Assembly (NCBI GenBank): GCA_023974075.1 | Contig: CM043798.1 | Coordinates: 19,375,441 to 19,439,440, forward strand | DNA length: 64,000 bases | Reading direction: 5' to 3' | Source: Chaenocephalus aceratus | Lineage: Eukaryota > Chordata > Actinopteri > Perciformes > Channichthyidae | Shown: piece after piece, positions 1 to 10,212 of the stretch | How positions within the stretch are numbered: position 1 is the first letter of the stretch | Layout of the letters: each line of letters begins with the position of its first letter | Notes under the pieces: model-generated | Told to the model about the DNA's origin: nothing | The model's input: only the letters and a program-made list of their open reading frames with translations | Database searches by the model: none | Position numbers and translations under genes: made by a program

Positions 1-362
1 CGCGAGTCGTGGCTGTGGTCCTGGATCATCGGCCTGGATATCCTCGTGGATTCATCTTCCTATTATACACACATGCATTTCCAAACATTTGGACTACCTA
101 TGTTGCAAATGTATTATCTTTTCAATTTACACACGGCATCTATTGCACGTCTGTCCGTCCTGGGAGAGGGATCCCTCCTCTGTTGCTCTCCCTGAGGTTT
201 CTCCCATTTTTCCCTTTAAACTGGGTTTTCTTTGGAAGTTTTTCCTTGTACGATGTGAGGGTCTAAGGACAGAGGGTGTCGTATTGTCATACTGATATTC
301 TGTACAAACTGTGAAGTCCACTGAGACAAATGTAACATTTGTGATATTGGGCTATATAGATA
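1..362 (+). repeat. 3' UTR fragment of an L2-type LINE, copy 1
   Basis: This sequence is repeated nearly base for base at 19400-19780 and, in part, at 41293-41539. In the 19-kb copy it follows directly after a reverse transcriptase C-terminus, which identifies it as the 3' untranslated part of that LINE. It ends in a TATATA-GATAAACATTGATTG stretch, matching the point where the 19-kb copy runs into an ATTG/TGAT tail. Open frames inside it also occur in the other copies and are not genes. Confidence 0.75.
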
Positions 363-1329
363 AACATTGATTGTTAGCCAACAGTATTTGGCATTTTGTT
401 TATGCCAGGCAGCACGCCTTCATTATTTTGGTTACCACTATTATTATAATAAATACATATAATATTTACCAATTCCACACTGGTGTATGTTGTTTCTCTC
501 TACCTCTAGAGTGGGGAGTAACAATGTTTCTAGTTATTGTGCTTTTTATTATGTTTTTAAATTAGTGTAACTGTTATTCTACGGACGAAAATGTTATTAT
601 TATTCCGCCGGTATTTTGGCCCTCTTCTCCTCCCGCATTGAACATCGCAGAAACTCCGTTCAAACATCAAAATGTTCAGCTCGGTCGGGAATCGATGGCT
701 ATTACTTTTCTCATTCATAACTTTCATCATTCCAGAGATACATCCCATAACACATCACATTTGTAACATTGAAATGTTACACATCTTTCTGATATTATTC
801 GTGTAAAACAACATTTAAATCTGATTCTTACTTTTAGAGATATTAAACATTGTTCAGACCTTGTTTTAGAGGTTTTTCTTCACATTTTAACATTAACTAG
901 AGCGCGTGATGTCACAGCTCGAGGGTAGGAAATCTTGAAATTCGCCTTCATATATTTTTTAAACCTGCCATAATTCCCAAACCCTACATTCCTGAGACAT
1001 AATTTATCATGACAAACGTAGGAAAACATATCGTAGCTTGAAAATTGACATTAAGCAAAATAATTAAACAAAATACCTCTTGAGGGCATGAAGTGACAAC
1101 AACTTTCAACATACTTCCATTAAAGCCCATTGTAATTTCAGGCTGATATTTCCTCACGGCAGCAGCCGCACACCTTTAGTTAAACTCCCAAAAAGGCCAC
1201 ATTATTAACCCGAAAGTACACAAAAAGCACACTTCAGATACTCAAGGTCCTTGACATGCTTCACGTTTTGAAATTTCAGATATCTGTTACGGTTCTTCCA
1301 CAAACGTTCACATGTAAGAGGTTTATCTC
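363..1329. other. No gene seen
   Basis: AT-rich sequence with short open frames only. I see no convincing exon, repeat boundary or RNA gene here. Confidence 0.6.
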
Positions 1330-2130
1330 TCATTCAGAAAAATGCAAACCTTTGATCTCTCCAGAGCTCGTTAGCTCAAATATAAACACCTGTGTAATGG
1401 AACACGATGATGTCATCACTCCAACTGACATGCTCAGAGCAGCAGACTTCAGATAGCAGTGTGCTAACAGTCCAGCCGTGAAGACATCTACGGGACAGTT
1501 TTGAGATTTCTCCAAATGCCGTTGCCATGGCAACACAATGCTCGCCTTGAAACACGGTTTTCTCATAACTTCAGTTAAAATACTCCAAACAGCCCAGAAC
1601 TTCACAGGTTTGGTAACGATGCAGCCATCAACGCATCTAAGCGTAGTATGGGGTGTCATCAAATGCCGTTGCCATGGCGACAGACCACTCGCCATGAAAC
1701 ACGATGTTGCTGTAAGTCCAATCGACACAGTCCAATCGTCCCCCAATCTTCACTTGTATATCACCGGTCCATGCCTCAACAGCTCGACGCCAAATCTGAG
1801 ATCTCACCATATGCCGTTTCCATGGAAACGCATCCCTTGCCATAAAACATGATGTCGCTATAACTCCTATGAAAATGTTCAAAAAGTGCTCAAACTTCAC
1901 ATTTGTGCTAACAGTCCAGCCGTGAAGACATCTACGGGACAGTTTTGAGATTTCTTCAAAAGCCGTTGCCATGGCAACACAATGCTCGCCATGAAACACG
2001 GCTTTCTCATAACTTCAGTGAAACTGCTCCAAACGCCCCAAAACTTCACAGGTTTGGTAACGATGCAGCCATCAACGCATCTAAGCGTATTATGGGGTGT
2101 CATCAAATGCTGTTGCCATGGCGACAGATC
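1330..2130. repeat. Satellite-like tandem array, monomer ~148 bp
   Basis: A CCATGG core inside a GTTGCCATGGCAAC-like palindrome recurs at 1525, 1672, 1820, 1969 and 2116, giving spacings of 147, 148, 149 and 147 bases. Each monomer also carries a motif reading ATGAAACACG or close to it shortly after the palindrome. Two monomers form a higher-order unit: the segment starting near 1460 (GTGCTAACAGTCCAGCCG) restarts near 1904. A more diverged monomer precedes the array from about 1330. The open frames of 60-138 codons on both strands here are products of the repeat and not genes. Confidence 0.85.
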
Positions 2131-2154
2131 ATTCGCAATTTCTTCAGGAATTGC

Positions 2155-2285
2155 ATTCTCTAGTTATTGTTTTATTATTGTACTCCCATTGTGTTATTTA
2201 ATATTGTAGTTATTGCCTGTACAGCACTTTGGTCAACTGAAGGTTGTTTTAAATGTGCTATATAAATAAATAAAGATTGAGATTG
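2155..2285 (+). repeat. LINE 3' end with short tandem tail
   Basis: The stretch CTGTACAGCACTTTGGTC followed by GTGCTATATAAATAAATAAA is shared with 14875-14945. It ends in an AGATTG repeat, as expected for the 3' tail of an L2/CR1-type LINE or a SINE that uses its tail. It directly follows the satellite array. Confidence 0.6.
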
Positions 2286-2714
2286 AGATATTAAACAGCA
2301 GACCTAAGAGGAAATTATTGCTCGAGAAATGCTGTAAAATTCTTCCTTTTTTATGTCTTTGTTGGTACACAGCAAATACCAAAGTGTTAAAATCCCAGAG
2401 TACTGATGACCAGAGTAGAAATTGTTACACTTTGGAGTAGAATGGACATAAAGTACACTTCTCCAGAGTGCACCAGAACCTCTCTTTGGTGTTGATTCTT
2501 TGTGTGGTGTTGGTGTTGACTTGTGTAGTGTTTATTCTGGGATGATGGACTCCCTCAGAGTATATATTTGCATTGAGTCTGTCCGGTCCGCATCGATCTT
2601 AGGTTTCGGTTCTCATTGGTTTAACGCAGCCTCGTGACCCCTCGCTTTGTTTGAAAATATTCTCCAGGAAAAGCGCGATCGTGACCGTTACAGATTGATG
2701 CAAGAGTTATACAC
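2286..2714. other. No gene seen
   Basis: Unassigned sequence. A GT-rich stretch around 2490-2530 is the only feature of note. Confidence 0.5.
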
Positions 2715-2750
2715 AAGCGGCAAACTCTGGGGAAGAGCCGGGACGCCAAT

Positions 2751-3348
2751 TCTTTCACACACAGTGACGTCACAAGCTACCCACAATGCAACGCGCGCCA
2801 TATATATATATAAATACGCCATTTCCTGGAGGTGCAAATATCCTGGAGGTGCAAATATAAACAGCTAGCTAACGTAGCCAGGCAGAGCGCACTAGGTTTT
2901 TTTTCTGAATTAACGACCGAAGAAATCGCTGCATGTCTTCGGATTACATCTCTGGACTTGAGGGGTGTGCTCTAGGTCGTTACCAGCGTAAACTAGAGCT
3001 GTGTGGGTTGTCAGATTGCCCTTACAGACTGCCTGCAGATGTATGGAAAAACGACCTTCGAAAGTGGCCTTCGTCGATTTTGGCTGCATCTACGTCTAAT
3101 TTCTGGAAACACCAGGTGAATACCCCACTTGTCACAATAATATCATCATGCCATTGCATATATGTGGTATTTTAGAGTTGACAAGATATTGATTATGGCA
3201 ATAGACTATGATATTCAGTACAGGAAGCTTAGCAAAACCTAGAAGGTGTACGGCTAAATCCTTGGCCTGCTTGCACCTCGCATAAAATGGCAGATACCGG
3301 AAGTACGGTGTCGCCCTCGGCCCAATACCCGTATGTGTGTGTGAAAGA
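2751..3348 (+). mobile_element. ISL2EU-like non-autonomous DNA transposon, 598 bp
   Basis: The ends are TCTTTCACACACA and its exact reverse complement (13-bp terminal inverted repeats), flanked by AT on both sides. The paralogous repeat near 30411-30413 has a single AT and no insert, which fixes the boundaries. ISL2EU transposons, as I recall, duplicate AT and encode a transposase plus a YqaJ nuclease. The exon at 2933-3115 resembles the start of such a nuclease gene. The element is too short to be autonomous. Family assignment is an inference from the AT duplication and the exon. Confidence 0.65.
2933..3115 (+). CDS. First exon of a YqaJ-nuclease-associated transposon gene (stranded)
   Basis: The ATG at 2933 opens a 61-codon frame ending at a GT donor at 3116 (CACCAG/gtgaat). 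The peptide has the pattern D-x-PY-x-LP-x4-W-x2-D-x4-WP (DCPYRLPADVWKNDLRKWP). I recognise this from the N-terminus of fish transposon-derived proteins that carry a YqaJ viral recombinase/exonuclease domain. No nuclease motif is present here because the rest of the gene is missing. A TATA-like stretch lies about 130 bases upstream (2797-2812). The exon sits inside a 598-bp element with its own inverted repeats, so it is probably not translated into a functional protein. Confidence 0.5.
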
Positions 3349-3640
3349 ATACGGAAGTGCCACACACTGCAGTTCATCTAGTGGGCAGTAGGAGCAGTCT
3401 GCAGAAGGGAGCAATTTCCATAGACCCCCATGTTAAAATGCCCAACTTTACAGCAGAAATAAACATGTTTACAATCGTGGTTCAAAAAACCATATTCTCT
3501 GTATAGTTAGATTCCCCCTTCATGACTACTGTGTGGGGGGTGCATTTTTTCTCAACTCATCTGTTTAATTAATATTAAGCCTTACATGTATGCATATATT
3601 AGGGCGTGGTCACATTGAGCGACAGCTCTGTCAAGTGACT

Positions 3641-4600
3641 ACTGCTGCTAGCTTCTTGTCTCTCTGCTACCTGCTCCGTGAAGCTAGCTACAGGGACTCT
3701 GCCTGCTCAGTTCATCCAGGGAACACAACTTGAAGCCGGCCGTGGTTGTTTTGTTCTTCATGCTTATATATCGGACTATTGTAACTCGCTCTGCGGTTGA
3801 AACAGACGGTGCATGAATGCGGTTTTTTGCGGTAAGTGAAATTTGAGTACTTATTGATGTGTTTATGATTTGAATCAGCTACGTAATGAATGTTAAGGCT
3901 TGGGTTAGCGTGTAAGTGAGTGGTAGCTATATCGGTGCTAACGATGCTAATCGTAGTATCCAAGTTAAAACCATAGACTGTATATATAAAGGTTAAAACG
4001 AAATAGACAAGTGTTAAGCATTAAGTGGGATAATACTGTAGAACAAACGGCTTCTGTTTGAGGTTATAAAATAAGGTCATCCTTGTAACTTAGAGAGATA
4101 TTTTATTATGTAGGTAAGAACTGTATGCATCGCTAAGGTTATTTAAATTGGCTATGCTCAAGTATGTAGACAAGCTCATGTCGAAGTAGTGTATGTGAAA
4201 TCAACCTCACAATAAGATGTGTGTATATTACAAATAATAATGTCATATTTCAAGATGATTAGGTTAGATATTACAATATGGTTGGTTGAGCTGGAGTTCA
4301 TTATTGAGCTTACACGTTAACGTCGCAGTCATCTGAAGAACGAACCCAAACCTTGTTGTTTTTATTAAGTTGCATTACCAAATTGGTATCAAATAAACAT
4401 TAAGCATTGGAAACACAACTTCCAAAGTTACAGTAAAATAAAAAGGACCCTGACTCGGACAATACACAATCCAACATGTTCAACAGAAGAGAATCAGTTA
4501 TATTGTTTGTACACATGATACTTTACATATATATATTAGGGCTGTTAAATTAACGCCACTAATTATTTTAACGCGATTAATGCATGTGTATTTTTTTTCC
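3641..4600. other. No gene seen
   Basis: AT-rich sequence between an old repeat and the DIRS element. The AATTAACG...TTAACGCGATTAA stretch at 4548-4580 looks like the end of some DNA transposon but I could not find its partner. Confidence 0.5.
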
Positions 4601-4702
4601 TCGGCCGCCCCATAGTTTCATAGTGCATCGAGTTTAAAATACCATCTACAAGCTGATGCTGACAGCCCCACTCCTGCGGAAGATGTCCTAGAGTTAGACT
4701 AC

Positions 4703-5845
4703 ATGGAGGACGAAGAGGATACCTCTGAGTTCCTCCTGTCTGACTCGGATGAGCAGGAAGACGACATCTTCATGTCATCGGCTCAGGCTGCAAAGCCGGG
4801 AGCGATGGCTGCTCTCCCGGGCGATAGCACACCAGCTTCGCCCTGTCTAAGCATGGACCTGCAGGCCGTGTGTCAGCGCGCTGCGTCCAGGCTAGACAAC
4901 CCGTGGCCCGAAATGGCCAAGGAGACCTCCAGGTCCCGTTACGAGGGGAAACATTTTCCCCAAACAACGAGGACGAAGAGGCAACTCCTTCCGGTCTTCC
5001 CGGAGATGTTGGATGAGGTGTCGGTCTCGTGGAGAGACCGGCCCTTTAGCAACAAGGCCCCAATCCAGGGTGCCTCCTCCCTTGACTGTGACGGTATGGA
5101 GAGGCTCGGCCTGCTCCGCATACCGCCTATGGAACCGCTGGTGGCAGCCCACCTCCTACCGAGGATGGGCCCGTCACCAAGCAGGAACCCCACGCTGCCA
5201 GCAAAAACGGACCGATTCCAGTCGACCATGACTGAACGGGCCTACAGAGCCGCAGCATTGTCCGCCAGGGCTCTGAACGTTTCCTCGATACTAACCGCGT
5301 ACCAAGCGGAGCTCTGTGAGGATCTGTCGAGCAATCCTGGACCAGCCACTCTGGACGAGATAGCCGCGGTCACAGACATTTGTCTCCGTGTCCAACGCTG
5401 CGCCGTCCAGGCCACGGGCAAGGTAATGGGGATCATGGTGGTGCAGGAAAGAGCTAGATGGCTCAACCTCACCAACCTCCCAGACCGGGAAAAGGAAGAT
5501 GTGCTTGACATGCCCATCGTTCCCGAGGGGATTTTCGGCTCCGCTCTCGCTTCCATGCAGAGGAAGTGCGAGTCGAAAAAGAAGGAAGACGAGGCCTCCA
5601 CCTCTGTCTCCCTCGAAGGGTCCAGCCGCTGCCTTCGCAACAGCGGCCCTTCGCCCAAGCTGCACCGAACCCTGCTAGGTTTAAAGTACCAGGAAAGCAG
5701 AGGTCGTAGCCCACCCCGAGTCAACCGGCCCAGGCAGGAGACGAGGGCGAGTTGGCCTAGAAAATCTCCGGTTCCGGCTGCAGCCCAGGCGCAGCCAACC
5801 CAGAATTTCGGCCAGCAGTCGAGGAAGAAGAAGCGAGCGGCCTGA
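4703..5845 (+). CDS. DIRS gag-like protein
   Basis: A 380-residue frame starts with a very acidic segment (residues 1-21, DEEDTSEF...DSDEQEDD) and ends with a basic, proline- and serine-rich tail finishing in RKKKRAA. The middle part (about residues 110-290) is a mixed alpha-helical sequence of the kind seen in DIRS first ORFs of fish. The frame stays open upstream of the first ATG to about 4640, so the true start may be lost or further upstream. No zinc knuckle is present. The next frame begins 22 bases downstream. The role would be nucleic-acid binding and particle assembly; this is inferred from position and composition. Confidence 0.6.
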   Translation: MEDEEDTSEFLLSDSDEQEDDIFMSSAQAAKPGAMAALPGDSTPASPCLSMDLQAVCQRAASRLDNPWPEMAKETSRSRYEGKHFPQTTRTKRQLLPVFPEMLDEVSVSWRDRPFSNKAPIQGASSLDCDGMERLGLLRIPPMEPLVAAHLLPRMGPSPSRNPTLPAKTDRFQSTMTERAYRAAALSARALNVSSILTAYQAELCEDLSSNPGPATLDEIAAVTDICLRVQRCAVQATGKVMGIMVVQERARWLNLTNLPDREKEDVLDMPIVPEGIFGSALASMQRKCESKKKEDEASTSVSLEGSSRCLRNSGPSPKLHRTLLGLKYQESRGRSPPRVNRPRQETRASWPRKSPVPAAAQAQPTQNFGQQSRKKKRAA

Positions 5846-6164
5846 CAGACCCTCCTTCTCCCCTCTGTGACAGAGCTGGAAGTTATTTCCCCGGCTCTAA
5901 ACGTGTCCCCGCTGCCTCGAGAGATGCCTCAACGTCATCCTCAAGTCCGCATAAAACACATGTCACATCTTTGTTGTTTAAATAAACCATTTTCCGCTGA
6001 CGCATCCAGGCTTCGGCCAAGGGCGCAGCTCAAAAAAATTAAAAGAAAAACAATAAACAGTCCGTTAACTATAAATCCCCTTCTGAGAGCAGCTACGGCC
6101 TCTCTCAAAAGGCGGATAATAAACGGGTCTGTGAAGGATGCGCAGTTGCCGGTTGGGGCTTTAA

Positions 6165-6605
6165 GGGCACTACCGTCACGCACACGCGCAGTGCCGGCTG
6201 GGGTCGTGAAGGCTCCACCGTCACGCGCATGCACAGTGCCGGCTAGAGCTGTAAAGGACAGCCCGCCAATTCTTCCCCTTTTGAGAGCAGCTACGGCATC
6301 TCTCAAGAGGCGGATTATTGACGGGTCCGTGAAGCCACCGCCACGTGCATGCGCAGTGCCGGCTGGGGCTTTAAGGGCACCACCGCCACGCACATGCGCA
6401 GTGCCGGCTGGGGTCGTGAAGGCTCCACCGTCTCGCGCATGCGCAGTGCCGGCTAGAGCTGTAAGGGCACCACCGGCACGTGCAGGCGCAGTGCCGACTG
6501 CAGCTGTGAAGGCACCACCGTCACACGCATGCGCAGTGCCGGCTGGAGCTGTAAGGGCACCTCCGTCACGTGCATGCGCAGTGCCGGCCGGAGCCGTAAG
6601 CGTGA
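6165..6605 (+). repeat. 45-bp minisatellite inside the DIRS element
   Basis: About nine imperfect copies of a 45-base unit encode a repeating 15-residue motif close to AVRAPPSRACAVPAG. Each unit carries CGCGCATGCGCAGTGCCGGC or a near variant. A longer segment around it is also duplicated: the stretch encoding LLRAATASLKRRII occurs near 6080 and again near 6280. Because 45 is a multiple of three, the frame stays open and creates a long but probably meaningless reading frame from 5867 on. Confidence 0.85.
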
Positions 6606-7049
6606 CATCTCAGCTGGCTCCAAGGAGCATACAGCAGGAGATACTCACGACATCTGCCTGGGCTTCTCAAAACAGTTATACTTTATCTGTTTTCACAAAC
6701 CCAGAGAGAGTCAACCCATATTCTGGAGAGAGAGGTTCTCTCTCTCCTAGAAAGAAGGGTTTTATCTATAATGCCCACCGAGCGGAGTCAGATTACGGGG
6801 AAAAATGTCCTCGTAAAGCACCCACTCAACATGGGCCTCATAATAAAACTAAACCCCGCGCGCCACGGCGTGCGGAGAGTTTTGGTTATTATATAATGCG
6901 TAGTGGCACGACACCCGACTTTTCTAGTGCGGGACGCGCCTACGGGTGCTGTCCTTTCACGGAAGGTGGTCACCACGGACGCAGGTCAGACAGGCTGATA
7001 GGGTATTTACGAAGGTCGCCCGGTGAGAGGTCCCTAGAGCAGAGACCTC

Positions 7050-7620
7050 CAGCGGGCACACGTAAACTACCCGGAGCTTTTAGCGGTGTTCCCCACCCTA
7101 AAACGCTTCCTGCCTTCTCTCAGAAGACACCATGTCCTCGTGAGGACAGACAACACAATATCGTGTATGAACCGCCAGGGGAGGTTGCGTTGTCTCCAGT
7201 CACACACACTGGCACACAAACTGATCCCTTGGAGCGGCAGACGTCTCCTCTCTCTGAGAGCGACACAGGTACCGGGAGTTATGCACCTCGGGACAGAATT
7301 ACTGTCCAGAGGTGCACCACTCTATGCAGACTGGACTCCTCATCCAAGGATCGGGAGTCCGCTGTGGGTGCGTTACGGCGGAGCCGCGTTAAGTCTGTTC
7401 GCAAAAGGAGAAAATGCTCAATGACAGCTGTTCTCTTTAATGCACGATTTAAACGCACTGTTAGGCGGGGACACACTTGTACACGATCGACCTCCGGGTC
7501 CTCTGTGCGTGTTCCCACCCCTGGCTCTGTTACCCCCAACTCTGGCCAGAGTGAAGGAGCAACGCCACACACTTACTCTGATGTTTCCGCCCTAGCCCGC
7601 AATGTACGGGCTAGAGGAGA
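7050..7620 (+). pseudogene. DIRS reverse transcriptase/RNase H relic
   Basis: In the frame that includes 7086-7424 the translation reads HVNYPELLAVFPTLKRFLP, then HHVLVRTDNT, then VPGVMHLGTELLSRG. This order of motifs is typical of the RNase H end of DIRS polyproteins. The same homology continues weakly to about 7600 in another frame (VFPPLALLPPTLARVKEQ), so at least one frameshift is present. The catalytic reverse transcriptase motifs that should lie upstream are missing. The frame differs from that of the recombinase downstream, so the two are not one protein here. Confidence 0.7.
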
Positions 7621-7711
7621 TATATCAGCTGTTGTGCGGGCAGCCATGGCAGCCCCCACGGGGGGGGGGGGGGGGGGCGATCCTTTACCCACGCCCAGAG
7701 CGCGGGGCACT

Positions 7712-8764
7712 ATGAGCCTGACCCGTGAGTGGTACAATCTGAATACAGTGGGGCTCCCTCAGAAGGTGATAAACACTATTCAGAGTGCGAGAGCTTCCTC
7801 CACCAGGTCTCTTTACGACTGTAAGTGGAGGGTGTTTGAGGAGTGGTGCCTTCAAGAAGGACACATCTCTTTTCAATGTCCTGTCGGGGTGATTTTATCA
7901 TTTCTACAGGACTTGATCGAAAAACACAGAGCTTTCTCCACGATCAAGGTGTACCTGGCTGCTATTGCTGCATGCCATGTGGGCTTTGAGACGGCTAGCC
8001 AACATCCTTTGGTTTGCCGTTTTATGAAGGGAACTCGCAGGCTCCTCCCTGTCTCCAGGTCGCTGGTGCCCTTATGGGACCTGGCAGTGGTTTTAAGTGG
8101 GCTCAAAATGACCCCATTTGAACCCCTGGAAGGAGCTGACATGAAACATCTGTCACTCAAGACAATGCTGTTACTGGCCCTGGCATCCGCCAAGCGGGTC
8201 AGCGATATCCATGCACTGTCTGTACATCCCTCATGTACTCAGTTCGCCCCAGGGCAAACGAGAGTGTTGTTGAAACCCAACCCTGCCTTTACACCAAAGG
8301 TGGTTGGTTCGTGTACCCCAATTGACATTGAGGCATTTCCTCCGCAGCTGGTTTCCTCCGGGGAGCAGCAGCAGGATCTGTTGTGTCCAGTCCGGGCTTT
8401 ACACACATATATGGACAGATCAAAAGAGCTTCGTCTTAATCACCAACTCTTCGTGTCCTGGGCTAAACCTCACAAGGGTAAGCCTGTTACTAAGCAACGG
8501 CTCTCCCACTGGATCGTGGAGGCGATTGCTTTGGCCTATACGAGTCAGAATCTGCAAGCACCTTCGGGTCTGCGGGCTCACTCGACTCGGGGCCTGGCTA
8601 CATCCTGGGCTTTGTTCAAGGGCGTTTCCATCCAAGACATCTGTGCAGCGGCAAGCTGGTCTTCGCCGCTCACTTTTGTCCGCTTTTACAGGCTAGACGT
8701 CTCCGCTCCAAGTGTGGCCCGAGCAGTGCTGGGCACCTTGTTGAGTCGGGACTCCACCTGTTAA
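7712..8764 (+). CDS. DIRS tyrosine recombinase
   Basis: From the ATG at 7712 the frame encodes about 350 residues. It starts with an N-terminal SAM-like/core-binding part (ASSTRSLYDCKWRVFEEWC) and continues into a catalytic domain. The expected residues are visible: an arginine in ASAKRVSDIHAL (about 8190), the box H-x2-R in LRAHSTRGLATSWA (about 8579-8590), and a tyrosine in FVRFYRLDVSAPS (about 8687). The enzyme joins circular cDNA into the genome by tyrosine-mediated strand exchange. The same frame is open back to 5867, but those roughly 600 extra residues are minisatellite and out-of-frame relics. A run of about 18 G residues sits just upstream (7660-7677) and could itself have shifted the frame. 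Confidence 0.85.
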   Translation: MSLTREWYNLNTVGLPQKVINTIQSARASSTRSLYDCKWRVFEEWCLQEGHISFQCPVGVILSFLQDLIEKHRAFSTIKVYLAAIAACHVGFETASQHPLVCRFMKGTRRLLPVSRSLVPLWDLAVVLSGLKMTPFEPLEGADMKHLSLKTMLLLALASAKRVSDIHALSVHPSCTQFAPGQTRVLLKPNPAFTPKVVGSCTPIDIEAFPPQLVSSGEQQQDLLCPVRALHTYMDRSKELRLNHQLFVSWAKPHKGKPVTKQRLSHWIVEAIALAYTSQNLQAPSGLRAHSTRGLATSWALFKGVSIQDICAAASWSSPLTFVRFYRLDVSAPSVARAVLGTLLSRDSTC

Positions 8765-8869
8765 ATTCTGGTTGATCTGTGATCTTCGAGATAAGCTCGT
8801 CTGGCAATACGGGAGCTACAATATCCCATAGTGAGACATCGAACGGAGTGTTATGAATGAGAACTATAC

Positions 8870-9160
8870 GTGACTTACGTAACCCCAGTTCTAAGAGTAA
8901 CATGAAGTGAGATGTCTCACCAGATGGCCCTCCTTGCTATGGTGAAGCGAGAAGAGGTGCTTATTTTGAATGACGCATGCGTCGTGGCGCAGGCTACTTA
9001 TAGGGGGTGATTTCCCCTGACGTTGACGTCAAGATCACCAGCCAATCAGGATTGGCGTAATGAGATTGATGCTTCTGTTTGCTCCGCGATGAGGCGCATC
9101 CCATAGTGAGACATCTCACTTCATGTTACTCTGAACCCTGAGGTTACGTAAGTAACCTAT
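8870..9160. repeat. DIRS right-end inverted repeats
   Basis: The 25 bases at 8896-8920 are the exact reverse complement of 9106-9130. The match extends imperfectly outward to GACTTACGTAACC-like sequence on one side and GGTTACGTAAGT on the other. The phrase CCCATAGTGAGACATC occurs at both 8824 and 9098. Such inverted, repeated ends follow the recombinase in DIRS elements and take part in forming the circular intermediate. Confidence 0.8.
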
Positions 9161-9165
9161 AGTTT

Positions 9166-10140
9166 TATTGCTTATAGATTATCAGAACATTTCAAAGGGG
9201 ACACAGCCACATTGGATATTAACCTATGGATTAACTACATCATCGTTTTTATCGTTTTAATGCCATTGAAGACCAGTTTAGACCAGACAAAGAGGAAGAT
9301 GAGCCATGTTAGCCTAGCGCATTAGCGCTAGCGCCACTTGTTTTGATGTACGTTTTTGTTGATAACGTCGCAATTTTGTATCTTTCAGTGTTGCGGTGGG
9401 CACCGTTAGATTCTGTGTCTTTACGATCATAAACAATGTGTTGGATGTGCAGCTAGGATAAGTAATAAGGGAGCTAGGAGCGATTTTCGGTGCAGTAATA
9501 GGTTAGCATTTTTTGCTCGGGGCTAATTCAAAGGCTCAGAGGATAACAGAGTAGGCCTATGTTTTATTTTAATTTTTAATTAATTTTTAATTAATTTTTT
9601 TTAATTTTTTTCACAACAGTTGTATTTGGATGGAATGAATAGCTATAGTGATAATTCAAAGTAATAAAATGATTTTTACAGTGAAAAAGTTCAAATGGAA
9701 CTGATGGTTCCCAAATTACCCAGAGCTGAGTCCGCTTGGACTTTATTTTTCTAAACCTCTCTAAAAAGGTCAAATTTCACTTGTTTTGCATCAATCTTGA
9801 TACAGGGTACTTATTATATGTTATAGTTTGGATTCCTAAAGCTTTTAGTCTACTAGCCCATCATTCATGGGTGGTTTTCACTATAAGTAATGGGTTTTAG
9901 GCGGACATTAGAATTTACATGTTTTTACTGTGTTCCATCTGAATTTACTTTAAAATAAAAAACATCTATATTGATTCTGACACTTCTACATCCAACTCAC
10001 AGATGTAACCTTGCTTTGAGAGAAAAGATTATTAATTTACCCCTTTTAGAAGTGAATATATAGTCTTTGTTGTGTTAGTGGCATTTTCGAGCCTGAAACC
10101 TGAAAAACAGGCTCAGGGCTTAAGAGGTTAAGGTGTCCAG
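9166..10140. other. No gene seen; probable intron or intergenic
   Basis: AT-rich, with a TTAATTTTTAA repeat at 9570-9610. No exon is supported. It precedes a candidate exon at 10141. Confidence 0.5.
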
Positions 10141-10212
10141 GTGATGCAGACAGGCTGAACCAGAGAGTGAGAGACATAACTGGACTCCTCACAGCAGTGA
10201 ACTTCAGCACAG
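10141..10212 (+). CDS. Candidate internal exon of an unidentified host gene
   Basis: A 72-base segment sits between an AG (GTGTCCAG) and a GT donor (CACAG/gtacaa). It reads DADRLNQRVRDITGLLTAVN and on to FST. It joins in frame to the exon at 13997, giving STGKDMPERHDIF across the junction. The peptide looks like a helical host protein and not like a transposon product. The upstream tract is a weak acceptor. I do not recognise the family. The ~3.8-kb intron between the two exons is largely one LINE. Confidence 0.4.

Larger units (their letters stand above)
2715..3640 (+). repeat. Old interspersed repeat (family R1), copy 1, interrupted
   Basis: The parts 2715-2750 and 3351-3640 are together an inverted copy of 34031-34059 plus 30150-30420. 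Shared blocks include GGCAAACTCTGGGGAAGAG, ACGGAAGTGCCA and the segment around 3415-3470. Copy 1 is interrupted at 2751-3348 by a small DNA transposon. Copy 2 is interrupted at a different point by a 3.6-kb element. Each copy therefore serves as the empty site for the insertion in the other. Confidence 0.8.
4601..9165 (+). mobile_element. DIRS-type retrotransposon, internally rearranged
   Basis: The order is gag-like frame, a repeat-filled segment, an RNase H relic, a tyrosine recombinase, and a block of inverted repeats at the right end. This is the DIRS plan, in which a tyrosine recombinase replaces the integrase and the ends are inverted or split repeats instead of LTRs. The reverse transcriptase core expected between gag and RNase H is absent and a 45-bp minisatellite lies in that interval. 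The left boundary is not clear; coding homology is already open upstream of 4703. The element cannot be autonomous as it stands. Confidence 0.85.

Noticed and set aside
1330..1999. Open frames of 104-138 codons on both strands
   Set aside because: They coincide with the 148-bp satellite and recur with each monomer; no gene-like features.
4548..4580. End of another DNA transposon (AATTAACG...CGATTAA)
   Set aside because: No partner end or target duplication was found.
5867..7711. N-terminal 600 residues of the 965-codon frame as part of the DIRS recombinase
   Set aside because: This part is a minisatellite plus out-of-frame RNase H sequence; recombinase homology starts only near 7712.
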